A DNA stretch of 64,000 nucleotides, taken from contig CM049306.1 of the NCBI GenBank assembly GCA_026874595.1, positions 86,379,142 through 86,443,141 of the forward strand, written 5' to 3'. The number at the start of each line of letters is the position of its first letter. Within the stretch, counting starts at the first letter, position 1. The position numbers and the translations under genes are program-made. The stretch is from Sipunculus nudus. Taxonomy: Eukaryota; Annelida; Sipuncula; Golfingiida; Sipunculidae. Below, in pieces: positions 42,000-54,864 of the stretch. The notes beneath the pieces are model-generated. The model searched no databases. It saw only the letters and a program-made list of their open reading frames with translations, and was not told the DNA's origin.

Positions 42000-43965
42000 C
42001 TATATGAATGTGATTTATTTTTTCCCATGGCTACACCTCCATTCATGCAGAGTCAGACAATTAAATAAGCCTATACTTGTTACCACTAACACATATAATA
42101 GAGTGACCTTCGGAAAAAGTGCTGCGTCCACAGAGGTAGAAAGCGATTACCAAGATCAAAAACCTTGAATGGCCGGACCCGTCATCTTGGGCGCCCATTG
42201 ACCAATAAAAAGCCACTGATGGACGAGAAAGCAGGTGCCGTGTAATAGACAAAGTTTCCCGGCATCCCCGGCGGCCTGTATAGCCACACTGGTATTTGAT
42301 AGCTGAACCACCTTTCAGTTCTAGTCTAACGAGTTAATCCGGCGGACCAGGTGAAGGGAAACTAACGCAGGCCCCGGTATTCTCTTCTTTTCTTTCTGGC
42401 CGACTAAACTACATTGTGACAGGAAACGGTCGTTTTTTGTAACTCTTGTACCCAGGAATAACATGACCCCACGTACACACGCGCCATTATATGTCACCTT
42501 AAGCGTCTTTGTCACCGTACTAAAGGTTATGTATGTTATTTCACCCGGTGTCGTAGCTATTAGCTGGTAATTATCGAGGCCTGTGCCACAGCTGTCAGAA
42601 CATATGTTTATACCGAGTTCTTTCTTCACGCATTCTTACGGTACCCAACATAGAGGGCGTGTTTTTTATGGCTTCCATACAAGACATCATCAATCCTTAT
42701 AAACGTTTCATGTGCCTTTAACGACATATGCTAGACGTTATAATATACAATACTATGTCTTATGGTAACTAGATCGGTCAGATCAAAACGCCGGGATTTA
42801 AAATATATAAACACATATGAAATAATATGCACGTGTCCTTGATCAAAGTAAGCATGCATTTACTTACACAGAGAACGCGATTCAACAAAAGCAACTGTTT
42901 CCGGAACACCTGGGTATATTATATATCTACACCCGGTCCTTTCTGCAAGTCTGAATATGTAAAGAAGATATACAAAGTTTAAAAGTTAAATCTTCAGTCT
43001 ATTAGAACCAGAATGGAATGGTTCGGGGCGAGTTTCGGTGTATTTTAGTAATGGTACATACTTATAAAATTATCATTACTAAATTGTGTGAAAAGAAAAA
43101 TCAATTACATTCCACTCTTGGCCATCGTGACTTATACGATTAGAAGGCAACAGCAATTCAGATGTTTAATTGACATCTTACTATCTCTGTATATAAAACA
43201 TCTGCTACATCATAATAGCGATTTTGTTCACAATAACATCTTTTCTTTAAGGCCAAAAAAGGTTGGCTTCTCAGGCACCACCGCGTCAATTTCATCCTCC
43301 CGCATCAACCATTTCTATTTCGATTTTCAAAAGAAATTTACCGATTTGTGCTCCAGCCTATCTGTTCAGTTAAGCAATTTTGTAATTATCATGTTGTCCC
43401 CAGTTCATATGAACTTTTTGTTGAAAATTTATAATAAAAGGGGAAAAAAAACCCTCCCTCGCTGATTTCTGAAAAATTGCCAGAGAAACCAAACTTTTTT
43501 TTTTTGGTCTAACTTAAGGATTTGTTTTTCGCGATAGTCAGTAAACGTCTTATGTGTACCTATTCGGACGTACATTTAAGGCTTTTCTAATAAGCTAACC
43601 CTTCATACTAGTAACTTTATATCACTCTTCAAACTTAAACAGTAACTCTGCCATATTTTATTTGAGAAATGTGAGAACATAAAGACACTGTTAATTAGAT
43701 ACTGCAGCCTGTGACTGAAAACGTGCAGTTAGAGATCACATTCATGCAGGACTGTAAGTATATTGTTCAACAGCTGCGTTTCACAATTGGACGCAAGCCC
43801 ACGATATTTAAGTAAAAAGTTTGAGAAATATGGTGCTGTCTTCACTTTAAAGTTTTGGTTGATAAAAAACACCTTTTTCTTCTACATATTGTTAAATACA
43901 GACTTCATATTTTAAAAACACTATGTCTTTCATAAAGTAATTCGAAAGAGACTTCATGTAATAAA
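42000..43965. other. Unassigned sequence with two mid-size ORFs
   Basis: A 102-codon minus ORF (42321-42629, with motifs DNYQLIATTPGEITYITF and YNGACVRGVMLFLG) and a 125-codon plus ORF (43088-43465). Neither has a recognised domain, signal peptide or convincing splice sites. The first has more even codon composition than its surroundings and is the better candidate if either is an exon. Confidence 0.4.
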
Positions 43966-45440
43966 CTAGAAATTTTCTGGCATTGGAGATGCCGTAGTAT
44001 CCACAGACATATAAAGCATTCCCCCTTCTAAAATAGGCACCCTTCTTCTGAAGTATAAATTGACACATGACAGGGCCTAGGTAAAAAATGTTTGAGCTTG
44101 TCCGACAGCTTGGTGGAGATTGTTGTGTCAAATTTGAAGGGAACAGATGCAGTACTTCAAAATTGACCAAATCTCTGTTTCTAAAGATTTGGACAGATAG
44201 CTCCTGTCCAATGACCTTTGACCTTGTGACCCAAAAACTGATATGGATCTTCACCCATTGGCAGGTGAACTATATTTGCAAGAAGGAAAGCTAAGGATGA
44301 AAAGTATTGCTTAAAATGCATCTACAATCTTTTAAAGATGTAGGTCTGTGACCTTGACCTTTGACCTCATGACCCCCCCCCCCAAATGATTCTTGCTTTA
44401 TTGATGGGCCATGTATAAGTCAAGTTTGAAACCAATATATCAATCCAAGCTGGAGTTATCATCAGGAAATGAATTGATGAACAGATGGCTCCTGTGACCT
44501 TCACCTTTGACGATGTAACCCGAAAATTAAAAGGGGTCTTCCTCTATTGACAAGTGAGCTAAATGTGCAAAATGAAAGGTCTGAGATGAAAAGTTTAGTT
44601 TTAAATGCATTAACAATCTTTTTAAAGATGTGAGTCCTGTGACCTTGACCTTTGACCTCATTATCTTAAAATAAACAGAGGTCTTGTTTTATTGATGGGC
44701 CATATTTAAGTTAAGTTTGAAATCCATATATATATATATCCAAGCTGGAAATATCATCTTGGAACTTAATTTTTGGACAGATGGCTCCTGTGACCTTCAC
44801 TTTTGACCTTGTGACCTTAAAATTGACAGGGGTCTTCCTCTATTGGCAGGTGAACTATATGTGCAAGATGAAAAGTCTGAGTTGAAAAGTTTGGCTGAAA
44901 ATGCATCAACAATCTTTTTAAAGATGTGTCCTGTTACCTTGACCTTTGATCTCGTGACCCCATAACCTATTGGGGTCTTGCTTTTTCCATGGGACATATA
45001 TAAGTCAGGTTTGAAACCATAATTCAATAAAAGCTGGAATTATCATCCGGAAACTGATTTTTTTTACGATTATGGGGGTAGTAAAAGGCGTGAAAACAAA
45101 CAAGGATAAAAGGTGGCGCCACCAGTTACGGCACATCACAAGGCTATCCAAGATCATCGGTGACCTTGATTTTTGGACCAATCCATGCAAGGTTTCTTGA
45201 GATATTTAAGAATTTGTGTTATTTTCAGCAAAAATGGACCTATTCAAGGTCGAGGTCACTCTCCTAGCAAAGGTCATGACCCCAATTTTAATAGGCTTCG
45301 TCCTCTTACCTATATCTATGCATTGGTAACGTTTGATAAAGATCAGTGAAATATTTTTGGAGTTATCCCGCTCACAAGATTTTTCTACGGCGGCGGGACC
45401 GTCATGAAACCATAGTATCCCGACTTTGTCTTGATATACA
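43966..45440 (-). mobile_element. Helentron-like non-autonomous element, copy 2 (diverged)
   Basis: Same architecture as the copy at 18191-20360: CTAG at 43966, diverged hairpin GGCATCTCCAATGCC just inside it, DR1-rich tandem units, GGTGGCGCCACC near 45112, a CGG run near 45390, and the 5' terminal block with ACAAAGTCGGGATAC. Both ends carry several substitutions, so it is older. Confidence 0.72.
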
Positions 45441-45658
45441 ATTACTAACTACTAAAACCTCTGTGACCTAATTCTATATAGGTTTTCAGCTTTAGGGGTT
45501 GATAGAAACATGTTTCAAATACATGCACTTGAAACATATCAAATATCTACAAAATGTTTTAGAAGAAGTGGAAAATGGAGTAGAAAGAGCGGCACTCTTA
45601 TTATACATGATTTATAAATCTTCTGAATTATGTGGTTGCTCTTCCCGTGCCATAACAC

Positions 45659-45693
45659 ACACATATATATATATATACATACATATATATATA
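45659..45693. repeat. CA/TA microsatellite
   Basis: ACACACATATATATATA with TACATACA interruption. Confidence 0.85.
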
Positions 45694-46319
45694 CTGTTAT
45701 GCCTCGGGCTGAGACACAAGTTTTTGTGATGGCAGTGATAAGTCTGACACAGCCTGTTCTCTTTAAGCCCCAGCCCTGCTTCAGTTGCTGCCGGGATAAT
45801 TTGTTCATATCACACATCCAAAAGACTGCCCGGTGCAGTGTTTGTCATCAGGAACGGGTTGGCGCGCCTGTTTTTCATTTCTAATTTTTTATCTGCTTCC
45901 CTGATACCATAACATATGTTACCCTATCCGGTTTGATATATGGCCTGCAGCTACCATAAAGATGAAAACCTACTCCTACTCATAAACATGACAGAATAGA
46001 TTCATTGCATCTAAGAAAAAGATTATTACATATCATCTTCAAATAGCTTTTAGCATAATTCGAGAATATGGTATTTTTATGTGTATTAGAATTTTATGTT
46101 TATGTGTATATGTATTAAATTCCTATATATATATGTTCGCACATGCAGTTGAATCACGTACCCCTGTATACATCGTTTTTCCATAACGAACCTGAGGATT
46201 GCCCGTTCCTTCTTTCAACCGACGACCTGTGATGAAACACCCTGTTTTTTTTAATGCAGGGGCGGATCCAGGATTTAGGAAAAGGAGGTGTCCAGGCCGC
46301 AAAAATTGGTCTGAAACCC
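45694..46319. other. Unassigned sequence ending in a shared GGATCCAGGATTTAGG block
   Basis: GCGGATCCAGGATTTAGGAA at 46262 recurs near 31124, so it belongs to a dispersed repeat immediately 5' of the MITE at 46320. Confidence 0.5.
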
Positions 46320-46776
46320 TTAAAGGGGCCCAATCACCTATCTCGCCTTTATAAACTTAAGGTAATCCCTTGGAGCTTTGACAAAAATAGGCCAGAAAAG
46401 TGGATATCACTGCACACAGGCTGCTTGTTTTGTTTATGTCAACGCGTTTATAATATGTAGTGGCCAACCAAAATAATCAAAACAAATTTAATTAGGGCAT
46501 CTGGCGGCAGGTCAGATAAGCCAGATCTTTGCAAATGGCGTTTTGAAACAAGTGACCATTCTACCTCCACATATATGCAACCTACCACCTTAAGTTACAT
46601 ATTTTTCCTATTTGTCAACATTGCTGCGTTTATAAACATGTTGTTGATTACAAGTTCATCACCCTTCACGGAGGCCTTATAAGAACTTTTCATAACCAAA
46701 ATTACCCTTAGATCATTAATAAATACACAGAAGAAGCCAGAACTCACATTAATTCTTTTTCAAAAGGTACCTTTAA
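46320..46776 (+). mobile_element. TTAA-flanked MITE, copy 2
   Basis: Same body as the copies at 12985 and 50589 (GGGCATCTGGCGGCAGGTCA, ACATTGCTGCGTTTATAAAC). Starts TTAAAGGGGCCCAATCACCT and ends GGTACCTTTAA with part of the right terminal repeat deleted. Confidence 0.7.
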
Positions 46777-47550
46777 CGGAAAGGTTGCGTCGGCTGAAAA
46801 AAGGGATCCGCTTTTGAAATGATACATGCATGAGCCTGGGATAAAATGAAGGAAATTATTAAATCACAATTTAATTCAATACAATTCAAGACGTGCCCTG
46901 TTTTAAATTAATGTAGTCTTTTTACCTCTGGATGTTAGAATTCCTTCTCAATGTTCGGATAAATGCGAATTTACTATATAAAGTAAATACGATGTAAGTG
47001 TTGCCTTTGCCGTATGACATTTAACTCAGTCCAGCCTTTTGTTTACTGTTACCGTGAACCATGACAGGTATTGTTTGAGAAACCACATGTATAAGTTAAG
47101 TAGTTTGTACCCTGAGGGCAGGTACCACAAACACTCAAAGTGGTTGAGGGTTTGAGGGTTTGTATTCCCTAAAGCCTCCGAAAGTCAGGTCTGTCTGGAA
47201 AGCTGCAGGGAGCCGGTCCTGTTTAAGAGGAACTATACATCAATGCTACAAGTTTAATGTAAATTAGTCACCCACTGTGCTTGCCCGCTCCTGCTATACT
47301 GACTATTTGCGACATTTTCTACATACCTCAAAGAACATAACAATTCTTTCTTATTCCACCAAAGTACAGGGATATTAGAAAAGTAGTTATTGGTACCGTC
47401 ACTAGCGTCAGCTCTATTTAATAGTTTTGTAATAAATAAATGATGGTAATATTATTCATTTTAAGCAGCATAGCCCTGTCGGTTCATGGAGACTGAAATG
47501 TGACCTATGTTGATAAACCAATGCTTTAAGAATACCATAACTATAATTAA
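46777..47550. other. Unassigned sequence
   Basis: Nothing recognised between MITE copy 2 and Helentron-like copy 3. Confidence 0.5.
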
Positions 47551-48907
47551 CTAGACATTTCTTGGCATCGCAGGTGCCAGAGTATCCCTAGACATATATA
47601 CGCCCCCCCCCCCCCCTTTAAGAATAGGCCCTAATTTTTAAAGATGTGTCCTGTGACCTTGACCTTTGACCTCATGACCCCAAAATCAATTCGGGTCTTG
47701 CTTTTCCAATGGGTCATATACAAGTCAAGTTGAAATCCATACATCAATAAAGCAGGAATTATCATCCAGAAACTAATTTTTGGACAGATGGCTCCTGTGA
47801 CCTTCACCTTTGACCTTGTGACCTCAAAAATGGTAGGGGTCTTTCTCTATTTGAAGATGAACTATATGTGCAAGATGAAAGGTCTGAGATGAAATGTTTG
47901 GCTGAAAATACATCCACAATCTTTTTACAGATGTGTCCTGTGACCTTGACCTTTGACCTCATGACCCCAAAATCAATTGGAGTCTTGCTTTAAAATGGGA
48001 CATATATAAGTCAAGTTTGAAATCAATACATCAATAAAAGCAGGAATTATCATCCAGAAACTGATTTTTTGACAGATAGCTCCTCTGGCCTTGACCTTTG
48101 ACCTTGTGACCCCAAAATTGATATGGATCATCCACTATTGGCAAGTGAGCTATATATTCAAGATGAAAGACCTGGGATGAAAGTTTGGCTTAAAATGCAT
48201 CCACAGTATCTTTTAAGATGCGAGTCCAGTGACCTTGACCTTTGACCTCATGACCCTAGAACCTATAGGGTTCTTTCTTTAGTGGTGGGCCATACATAAG
48301 TCACGTTTGAAATCCATATGGCTATCAACACTGGAGATATCATAAGCGGTGTGTGATTTTCACCAAATATGGACACATTAAAGGTCAAGGCCACTCTCAT
48401 GGTAAAGGTCATGACCCAAATGTAAATAGACCTCATCCCATAACCCCTCTCTCTACATGTGCATAATATGAAAGGAATCTGTCCATTAGTTTTTGACTTA
48501 TAATGCTTACAGTACTGTCAAGTGGCAATTATGGGGGTATTGAAAGGCGTTACAACAAGAAAAGGATAATAGGTGGCGCCACCAGTTTCCGGTATATCAC
48601 AAGGCTATCCAAGATCTTCGGTCACCTTGATTTTTGGACCAGTCCATGCAAGCTTACTTGAGATATTTAAGAATTTGTGCTATTTTCAGCAAAAATTGAC
48701 CTATTCAAGGTCAAGGTCACTCTCCTAGCATAGGTCATGACCCCATTTTAAATAGGCTTCGTCCCCTTGCCTATATCTATACAAATGTAAAGTTTGAAAA
48801 AGACCAGTGAAATATTTTTTGAGTTATCCCGCTCACAAGGGGTTTCTGCGGCGGCGGCGGCGGGACAGTCGTGAAACCATTGTATCCCGACTTTGTCTGG
48901 GGATACA
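47551..48907 (-). mobile_element. Helentron-like non-autonomous element, copy 3
   Basis: Almost identical to copy 1 but shorter. The 3' block (hairpin, poly-C, TTTAAGAATAGGCCC) is followed at once by the unit that begins at about 19085 in copy 1, so roughly 0.8 kb of tandem units is absent. CTAG at 47551; the 5' terminus TGTATCCCCAGACAAAG ends at 48907. Confidence 0.75.
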
Positions 48908-49121
48908 ATAATTATAAATTTTGTTCATCAACTCTTTGGGCGTCTTATAAGGGGGGGGGGGTTAAATTTTCTCATAAATTCTGCGGAATTAGGCATTATT
49001 TAAGCACTCTTACAGAAAATACACCAGTAAATCAGCAGGTGAACTCAACCCATGGAAAACCATTCCCGGACTAACCCGGCCGGAGAAGTCTTAATGCATG
49101 AACGGTAAATAAATGTAGCAG

Positions 49122-49204
49122 TGCTAGTGGTAGTAGTAGTAATTAGTAAATAGAAAAAGATGTAGTAGTAGTAGTACTAATATAATAATAATAATAATAA
49201 TAAA
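49122..49204. repeat. AGT/AAT trinucleotide tract
   Basis: GTAGTAGTAGT units followed by ATAATAATAATA. Confidence 0.85.
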
Positions 49205-50588
49205 TGTGCCTAAAAATGAGACTTAGCTTCATGTTTCATTTCAGCTTTATACTCCTGTTTACATTCAGAATTTATACGAGTAGTTTATTAGTTTATTATT
49301 ATCACTAAATGTGACACTAATAAATACCTATGTGCAGGGGATATAATATGGCACTTCGTCCGATATATAGTTTCAAAGAAGTCTAAAGAGCGTACAGGGC
49401 GCGACCTGTAAAATAGAACAGAAGCCTTCTGGCCTGTCCCGGTGGTGAAACAGCAGGACATGTTGATTCAATTGCTGACACAGCCTGTCTTGACTGTCGG
49501 AACCAAAACACACAGCACTGCGGGACGGCACGCAAGGCTGTGTCGTGCTGCGCCCCCGTGTTTTTCCGCAGACCCTTTCTAATTTCTGACAGATGTAGAT
49601 CGGACACTTACAAAGACGAAACATAAAATCCAACAAATATGACTAAAAGGGTAAATAAACAAAGGTCCGTCTGCTGGCCTTGACCATAATACGTCAGTTC
49701 AATAAAGTCATGAAGTGGGGGTTATTCTGAGCTTCCTTACGTTTCCAGTTTAACCCAGAAACAGGTGGTAGATTTTTAGAATGTCTGCCCAAAAAATGAT
49801 GGTTCTCGGATTAAAGCTGAAAATCTATATTCCACAGATACATGACGACTTTAAACTCTATTTCAAATTTTAAAAAAAAAACACTGTACTGTTGTGTAAA
49901 GGGTGGAAAATCATCTTGCAACGGACACCGCGACCCTTGGGTATGGGAACAGTAACTTCCTGAAAGGCTTCTGTATAAATTACAATTAAACCCTCAACGG
50001 CCAATTGCAAGTATAAAAATTATCATCAGCATTTGAAAAAAAAAAACATTATGCTGCTGTACATGTCGCATCCCAGTGTCCATATCAATGGTTTATTTCT
50101 CGGACTTTCTCGAAACTGCTCATCGGGCTGTCATTATGCGTACGCACTAAAACCCAGAAGTCACTTTTCGCATGTGACAATTAAGCTTACACCGTTGTGG
50201 GAAGAATCGTTTAATATCAATTGATGAAACGGAACTAAAAAAGTCAAGTATACGCGCTTGACAGACTGATCGTCTGTTGCGATGGGGTTTGCTCTGTGCA
50301 TTGGTATTATGTAAACAAAGGCTCTTACAGACTCTTGGGGAAAAGAAAGTTTTCTATTTTCATAATTTGAGACATGTCTTTTTGTTGATATATCCGACGC
50401 GTCCACTCAATGCTTATGGTCGAAGAAAGATTTCGCTAGTTTTGGGAGAAAGGTTATTTCCATAGGTGAATTTAACTTAATAAAGGAGCCAATGTAATCT
50501 TTGATTCTTACCACATCACCTGTTTGTCTTCATGCGCCTTCTAGTAACTTAACCATCCACAAACACAACTACTGACACAACCTTTCCG
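49205..50588. other. Unassigned sequence
   Basis: A GC-richer patch (49380-49620) has open minus-strand frames of 74 and 87 codons without recognised domain. A GTAAGTGT donor-like site lies on the minus strand near 49605, but no upstream coding start fits it. Confidence 0.45.
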
Positions 50589-51077
50589 TTAAAGTTGCCC
50601 ATTCTGCTAACTTTTGAAAAAGAATTAATGTGATATTTTGCTTTCCAAGTGAATATATTAATGATCTTAGGGTAATTCTGGTTATGAAAAAGTTCTTATA
50701 ACGCCTCCGCGAAGGATGTATGAACTTGTTTAGAATTTGTTAATCTCTTACGTATTTGTAAACACAGCAATGTTGACAAACAGGAAAAACATGTAACCTC
50801 AGGTGGTTGGTTGTATATATGTGAAGATAGAAAGTCCCCCTGTTGCAAAACGCCATTTGCAAAGCTCTGGCTTATCTGACTTGCCACCAGATGCCCTTGG
50901 TGAATTACTATTTTTTTTTTGGCGGGACCCATGGCACACATATTATAAACATATTGATATAAACATAACAAGCAGCCGGTCTGTGGTGATATCCACGTTT
51001 TCTGGCCCATTTTTATACAAGCTCCAAGGAATTACCTTTGGTTTTTAAATGTGAGATAGGTGATTTGGCCCCTTTAA
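50589..51077 (-). mobile_element. TTAA-flanked MITE, copy 3 (inverted)
   Basis: Reverse orientation. The left edge TTAAAGTTGCCCATTCTGCT and the right edge AGGTGATTTGGCCCCTTTAA are the two terminal repeats; the body matches the other two copies. Confidence 0.7.
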
Positions 51078-51728
51078 ACAACCATCCTTTCCCTGTTTAC
51101 CTGACCCCACACCTTTCAACTTGTCGAAATGTTCTAACATTTTCTTCCACTTCGAGTCATTGACATAATGATCTGTACATTATGGACCAACATATACGTG
51201 CTCAGTTATTTAAGAAAAACTAGGACAGATTAAAACACTCTCAAAACAATTATTCACTTGAACATAAAATAAAAAAGACACCGAACGTGAATATAAACAG
51301 AATATCACGACAATTAAAAGTACGTGTACATGTACAGTTTAGAACCCGAGCATGACTTAAACAGGCCATCTACGTATTATTAACGAGCGGCCTCGGGGAA
51401 ATGGGCGTCAAAATGTAACACAAAAGTCCGCATATGCCTATTATCTAAACCTGTGAAAAGCACTGTTCTTGTTGTCACAATAACTTCACCTTCCATAAGT
51501 ACCAGCGACAGATAAAGAACATGGAACAGGCAACAAATTAGCTGATGTGTCAGTTGTTGTACCCCAGAACACCGCGGTAAGTAGTGATGGGCGTTGTATG
51601 CTTTCTTCACTGCTAGGTGGTTGTACTTGTATCCAGTCTGATAGACAACACTCAGACTCTGTTATCTCCGGCGCTGAACTGACTTGTCACCAATAGATCT
51701 GGATTGTATATCAAACCTCAACTAACAA

Positions 51729-51863
51729 ATGCGTCGGCTTGTTTGGTGTATATTTTTGACTCTGTTCACTTATTCTAATGCTTCAGAGATCCGGTTATAT
51801 CATACCCTTCACGGGTTAACTAAAGAGCAAACTGATAAAACTGAATATGCAATATATGGTCTC
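51729..51863 (+). CDS. Candidate first exon encoding a secreted peptide
   Basis: The ATG at 51729 has a good context (AACAAATG). It opens MRRLVWCIFLTLFTYSNAS: two Arg, a hydrophobic core and a small-residue SNA-S cleavage site, i.e. a textbook signal peptide. EIRLYHTLHGLTKEQTDKTE follows. The frame stays open to 51920 (63 residues) but a donor-like GTAAGA at 51864 would end an exon in phase 0 after 45 codons. Product not recognised; it may be a short secreted peptide, the first exon of a longer gene, or chance. No expression or homology evidence. Confidence 0.25.
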
Positions 51864-51920
51864 GTAAGAAAAACTAGACTTCAGGAATTTTTGGTTCATA
51901 TATACTGTTACGGAACCTAA

Positions 51921-53221
51921 TATCAACGGATCCCGTATGCGTGATAAACATATATTTTGTCAAGGGGATAAAAAAATCAGATTCTGTAACACTAGGCAGC
52001 GTGAAATGTCTAGGGGAATGAATAAAGAAGCCAGTGATTTTTTGTTTTCAAATAACTATAATTTATTCTTTAAACAACCTTAACATTACAATACACTAAA
52101 TCAAATCAATTACACAGTATAACAGCTGTATAACAACAAATCAATACAATCACACAATAAAATAAACAAAGTGCACAGTAGCTGGATACCACCACTGTCA
52201 CAACGATGTCCTTTTAAATGTATATGCCGGATGAAAAGTCCACACAAACTCTCCCGGAAAATAACAGTCCAATGTAAAGCTCTTGTAACAATCCAGAAAG
52301 TAAACTTGAGGCAGGCAGCAACACATTATATACAGTTAGTAATAGTAGAATCCCTGAAATTACTAGATAATCGGACAGGTTCCACACGTCTGTGTCCGCT
52401 GGAATATTCTCTCACCTCTCTCTCGGCTTAAAACACTTAAAACTATTTATAACCTCTCACCCCAAGCCGAGAATTTTCCACTTCTCGAACAGTCTAAAGA
52501 ATCCAACACATCACACAGTAAATACGCGTTACAGGAATCATCTAGAAAAACATCGCTGTGTCTCAACACATAAGGGTTCACATGTCAGCTCGCCCCGGCT
52601 CGGCCAGGCGAGAAAGCCCCAAGCTAGCATGAAAACGAGAGTTCAACCAGTACGGATTAAACTGAGAATGCAATACGCGGCCACACACGGGCGCTACAAC
52701 ACGTAATTGACGTCTTGTACATGAAGACAACTCATATGAGCAGGGAAATTTCGTGTTTGAGAAACCTCCAAATAACTCAAAGGTTTGCATTACCAATAGG
52801 TCATGCTAAGTTTTCTAAGCAAATGAGACATGTGTTTTCACTTTTACTGACCACGCACCTGGGTCAGAGCCTGAGTCAAACGTAAAGCAAGACATGCTCG
52901 AATCCATCACTGAAGGCAAGCTTTATTTTATATGAAAAATAGTCCTTAATCTTGTGTTTGAGGTTGAGTGACCACGATGCACGCATTTTGGTCATTGCCG
53001 AAGGCAATTCGGCTGTGCTCGCTCTAACCTCCGTGCAAGTTAGTAAAAACGGAAAAATCACTAAAAATTATATGTACATTAAACATTATTTATTATCATA
53101 TCGCCTATGTCACTGCGGGGATAATAACTTTCAAAATGAGGTATGGCACAGTGTTATACGCAATGCGGTTTCAGAGAACATTAAGGACAATGGTGGAGCG
53201 AATTCCTTTAATACGTATTAG
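51921..53221. other. Unassigned sequence, possibly a retroelement remnant
   Basis: 52020-52700 is A/C-rich on the plus strand, with several ORFs of 72-104 codons lacking domains; its build is compatible with the end of an inserted element, but no termini were found. GCACGGAGGTTAGAGCGAGC is present on the minus strand near 53030. Confidence 0.35.
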
Positions 53222-53229
53222 ATTATTTA

Positions 53230-53241
53230 TGCGCATGCGCT
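53230..53241. promoter_or_regulatory. NRF1-like palindrome TGCGCATGCGCT
   Basis: A match to the NRF1 consensus YGCGCAYGCGCR in all but the last base, in a locally CpG-containing stretch. GCCATGGTG follows 55 bp downstream on the plus strand, but its frame is short (17 codons). No TATA box nearby. Confidence 0.35.
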
Positions 53242-53830
53242 AGTGCCGCTGTACTTCGTTCCGGCAGATCCGCTGGCTCATGCAGATTTGCCATGGTGAC
53301 GTATATGTCATGTGCGGGCCACGACTACGACAAGAAGAGGATTTAGATCATTTATTATATAGCCTCTGTTTTTTTGTCAGAGCATTCAATTAGTGTATAC
53401 GACCATTCTTTGCCGCCTGCGTTCCGACATTTCTTTTATCTTGACGGTTACATGAAGAAGAAAGTGTTTAGCTTCACTAAGGTTTAGAGTGCGCCATTTG
53501 CTCGCCGCAGTATCGTTATGTAGGAGATACTAGAAATTCATGTACCTATACACCGAGGGTCCGTGTTTATGGTTATGGGACATATTTTGTGTTTAGTATT
53601 AGGCCATTATACATAATGAGGGACCACGATGGATATGATCAGCTGGCTGTCTGCTGCCACCTATACATTACAACCAGCTCAGCTCCTGTAGAGATACGGG
53701 CCCTGTGGAGTCGGGTTTCAGCTCAGCATGTATGTCATACATATAAGTTATTTGATATGCCATATATACACCTCCGTGCCATAGCTAAGGTTATTATCTT
53801 AAATCAACTGGCCTTATTTACGCCCATGTT

Positions 53831-53833
<3 letters not shown>

Positions 53834-53881
<48 letters not shown>
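53834..53881. repeat. (TA)n microsatellite
   Basis: Uninterrupted TA run; produces YIYIYI readings on both strands. Confidence 0.95.
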
Positions 53882-53886
<5 letters not shown>

Positions 53887-54802
53887 TGTACCCAAGCCAA
53901 ACACAGTACGGATACGTAGATACCGATATTTTGGCTTATGGTTCGTAATAACTGCATATGTGACAACTTTATTTTGTGGATAAAATCAGAACTGTTTCTA
54001 CTTATACAGAGAGCCAGTAGCGCTTGGATTAAAATAAAATTCAATTTCCTCAGAATTTAAAAAAAAAAAACTCTTTTTGGCCTATTTTCACTCGACATAT
54101 ACCCTTCGCCTATATTTTTAAAAATCAAAGTTCTTGCTAATATGGAAGCTCTTTTGTTTGTATTTATTATATCCTGTTCGTTCAGATTTTGTGATGCTCA
54201 AAAACGAGTTTATTACATAGGTCATATATGTATTATTAGGATAATCTTGTAAGCCAATAAAGATCGTATCAGTCGGAGAGGATGGAGACAGACCACGCCG
54301 GACATGCCGGAGGGCCCTATCCAACCAGGAGGTTCCGGCTCCGGTGTCTCGTTTATTGGCTTCCGGTCAGGGTGTGTTTACTGTAGACTGACCACCTGAG
54401 TGGACAGTGGCCGGTGCTGAAAAAACCACCCACGGTCGAGCTCCTAGTCAGAAAGACCCCCACACAGGGTAACCATCCTGTAAAACATCCTTCCATCACT
54501 CCGGCATGTCGGGATAATCCTGTCCGGGATTTAGAGCTTATTATATGGAGCTATTTGTGGTAAATTGTGGGCATACCCCACAGAGTGTTGAGGCCGGGCC
54601 AAGGCAACAAGCGGACCCCACCGAAGGAGAAGCTGAAAAACTTACAAACATGTCTCTGCTTCTCGAGGTACGAGGGATCACCGAGTCAATGGCATTACCG
54701 TGATTCACCTGTAGCTCAGGTTTTCTTTCCAGATAATTGGCAAAAGCGGCATCATGTGAATAAACTACCATTACGTACACTGCACCGACCTCCACTTGTG
54801 TG

Positions 54803-54805
<3 letters not shown>

Positions 54806-54862
<57 letters not shown>
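54806..54862. repeat. (GA)n microsatellite
   Basis: Uninterrupted GA run; produces ERERER and SLSLSL readings. Confidence 0.95.

Positions 54863-54864
<2 letters not shown>

Noticed and set aside
42321-42629. 102-codon minus-strand ORF upstream of the ITIH-like gene as its first exon
   Set aside because: No signal peptide, no phase-0 donor at a sensible place and no similarity to ITIH N-termini; kept only as an unassigned ORF.
42840-42905. Minus-strand QLLLLNRVLC before a strong GTAAGTAA donor as the ITIH signal-peptide exon
   Set aside because: Phase fits, but there is no Met between the upstream stop and the donor.
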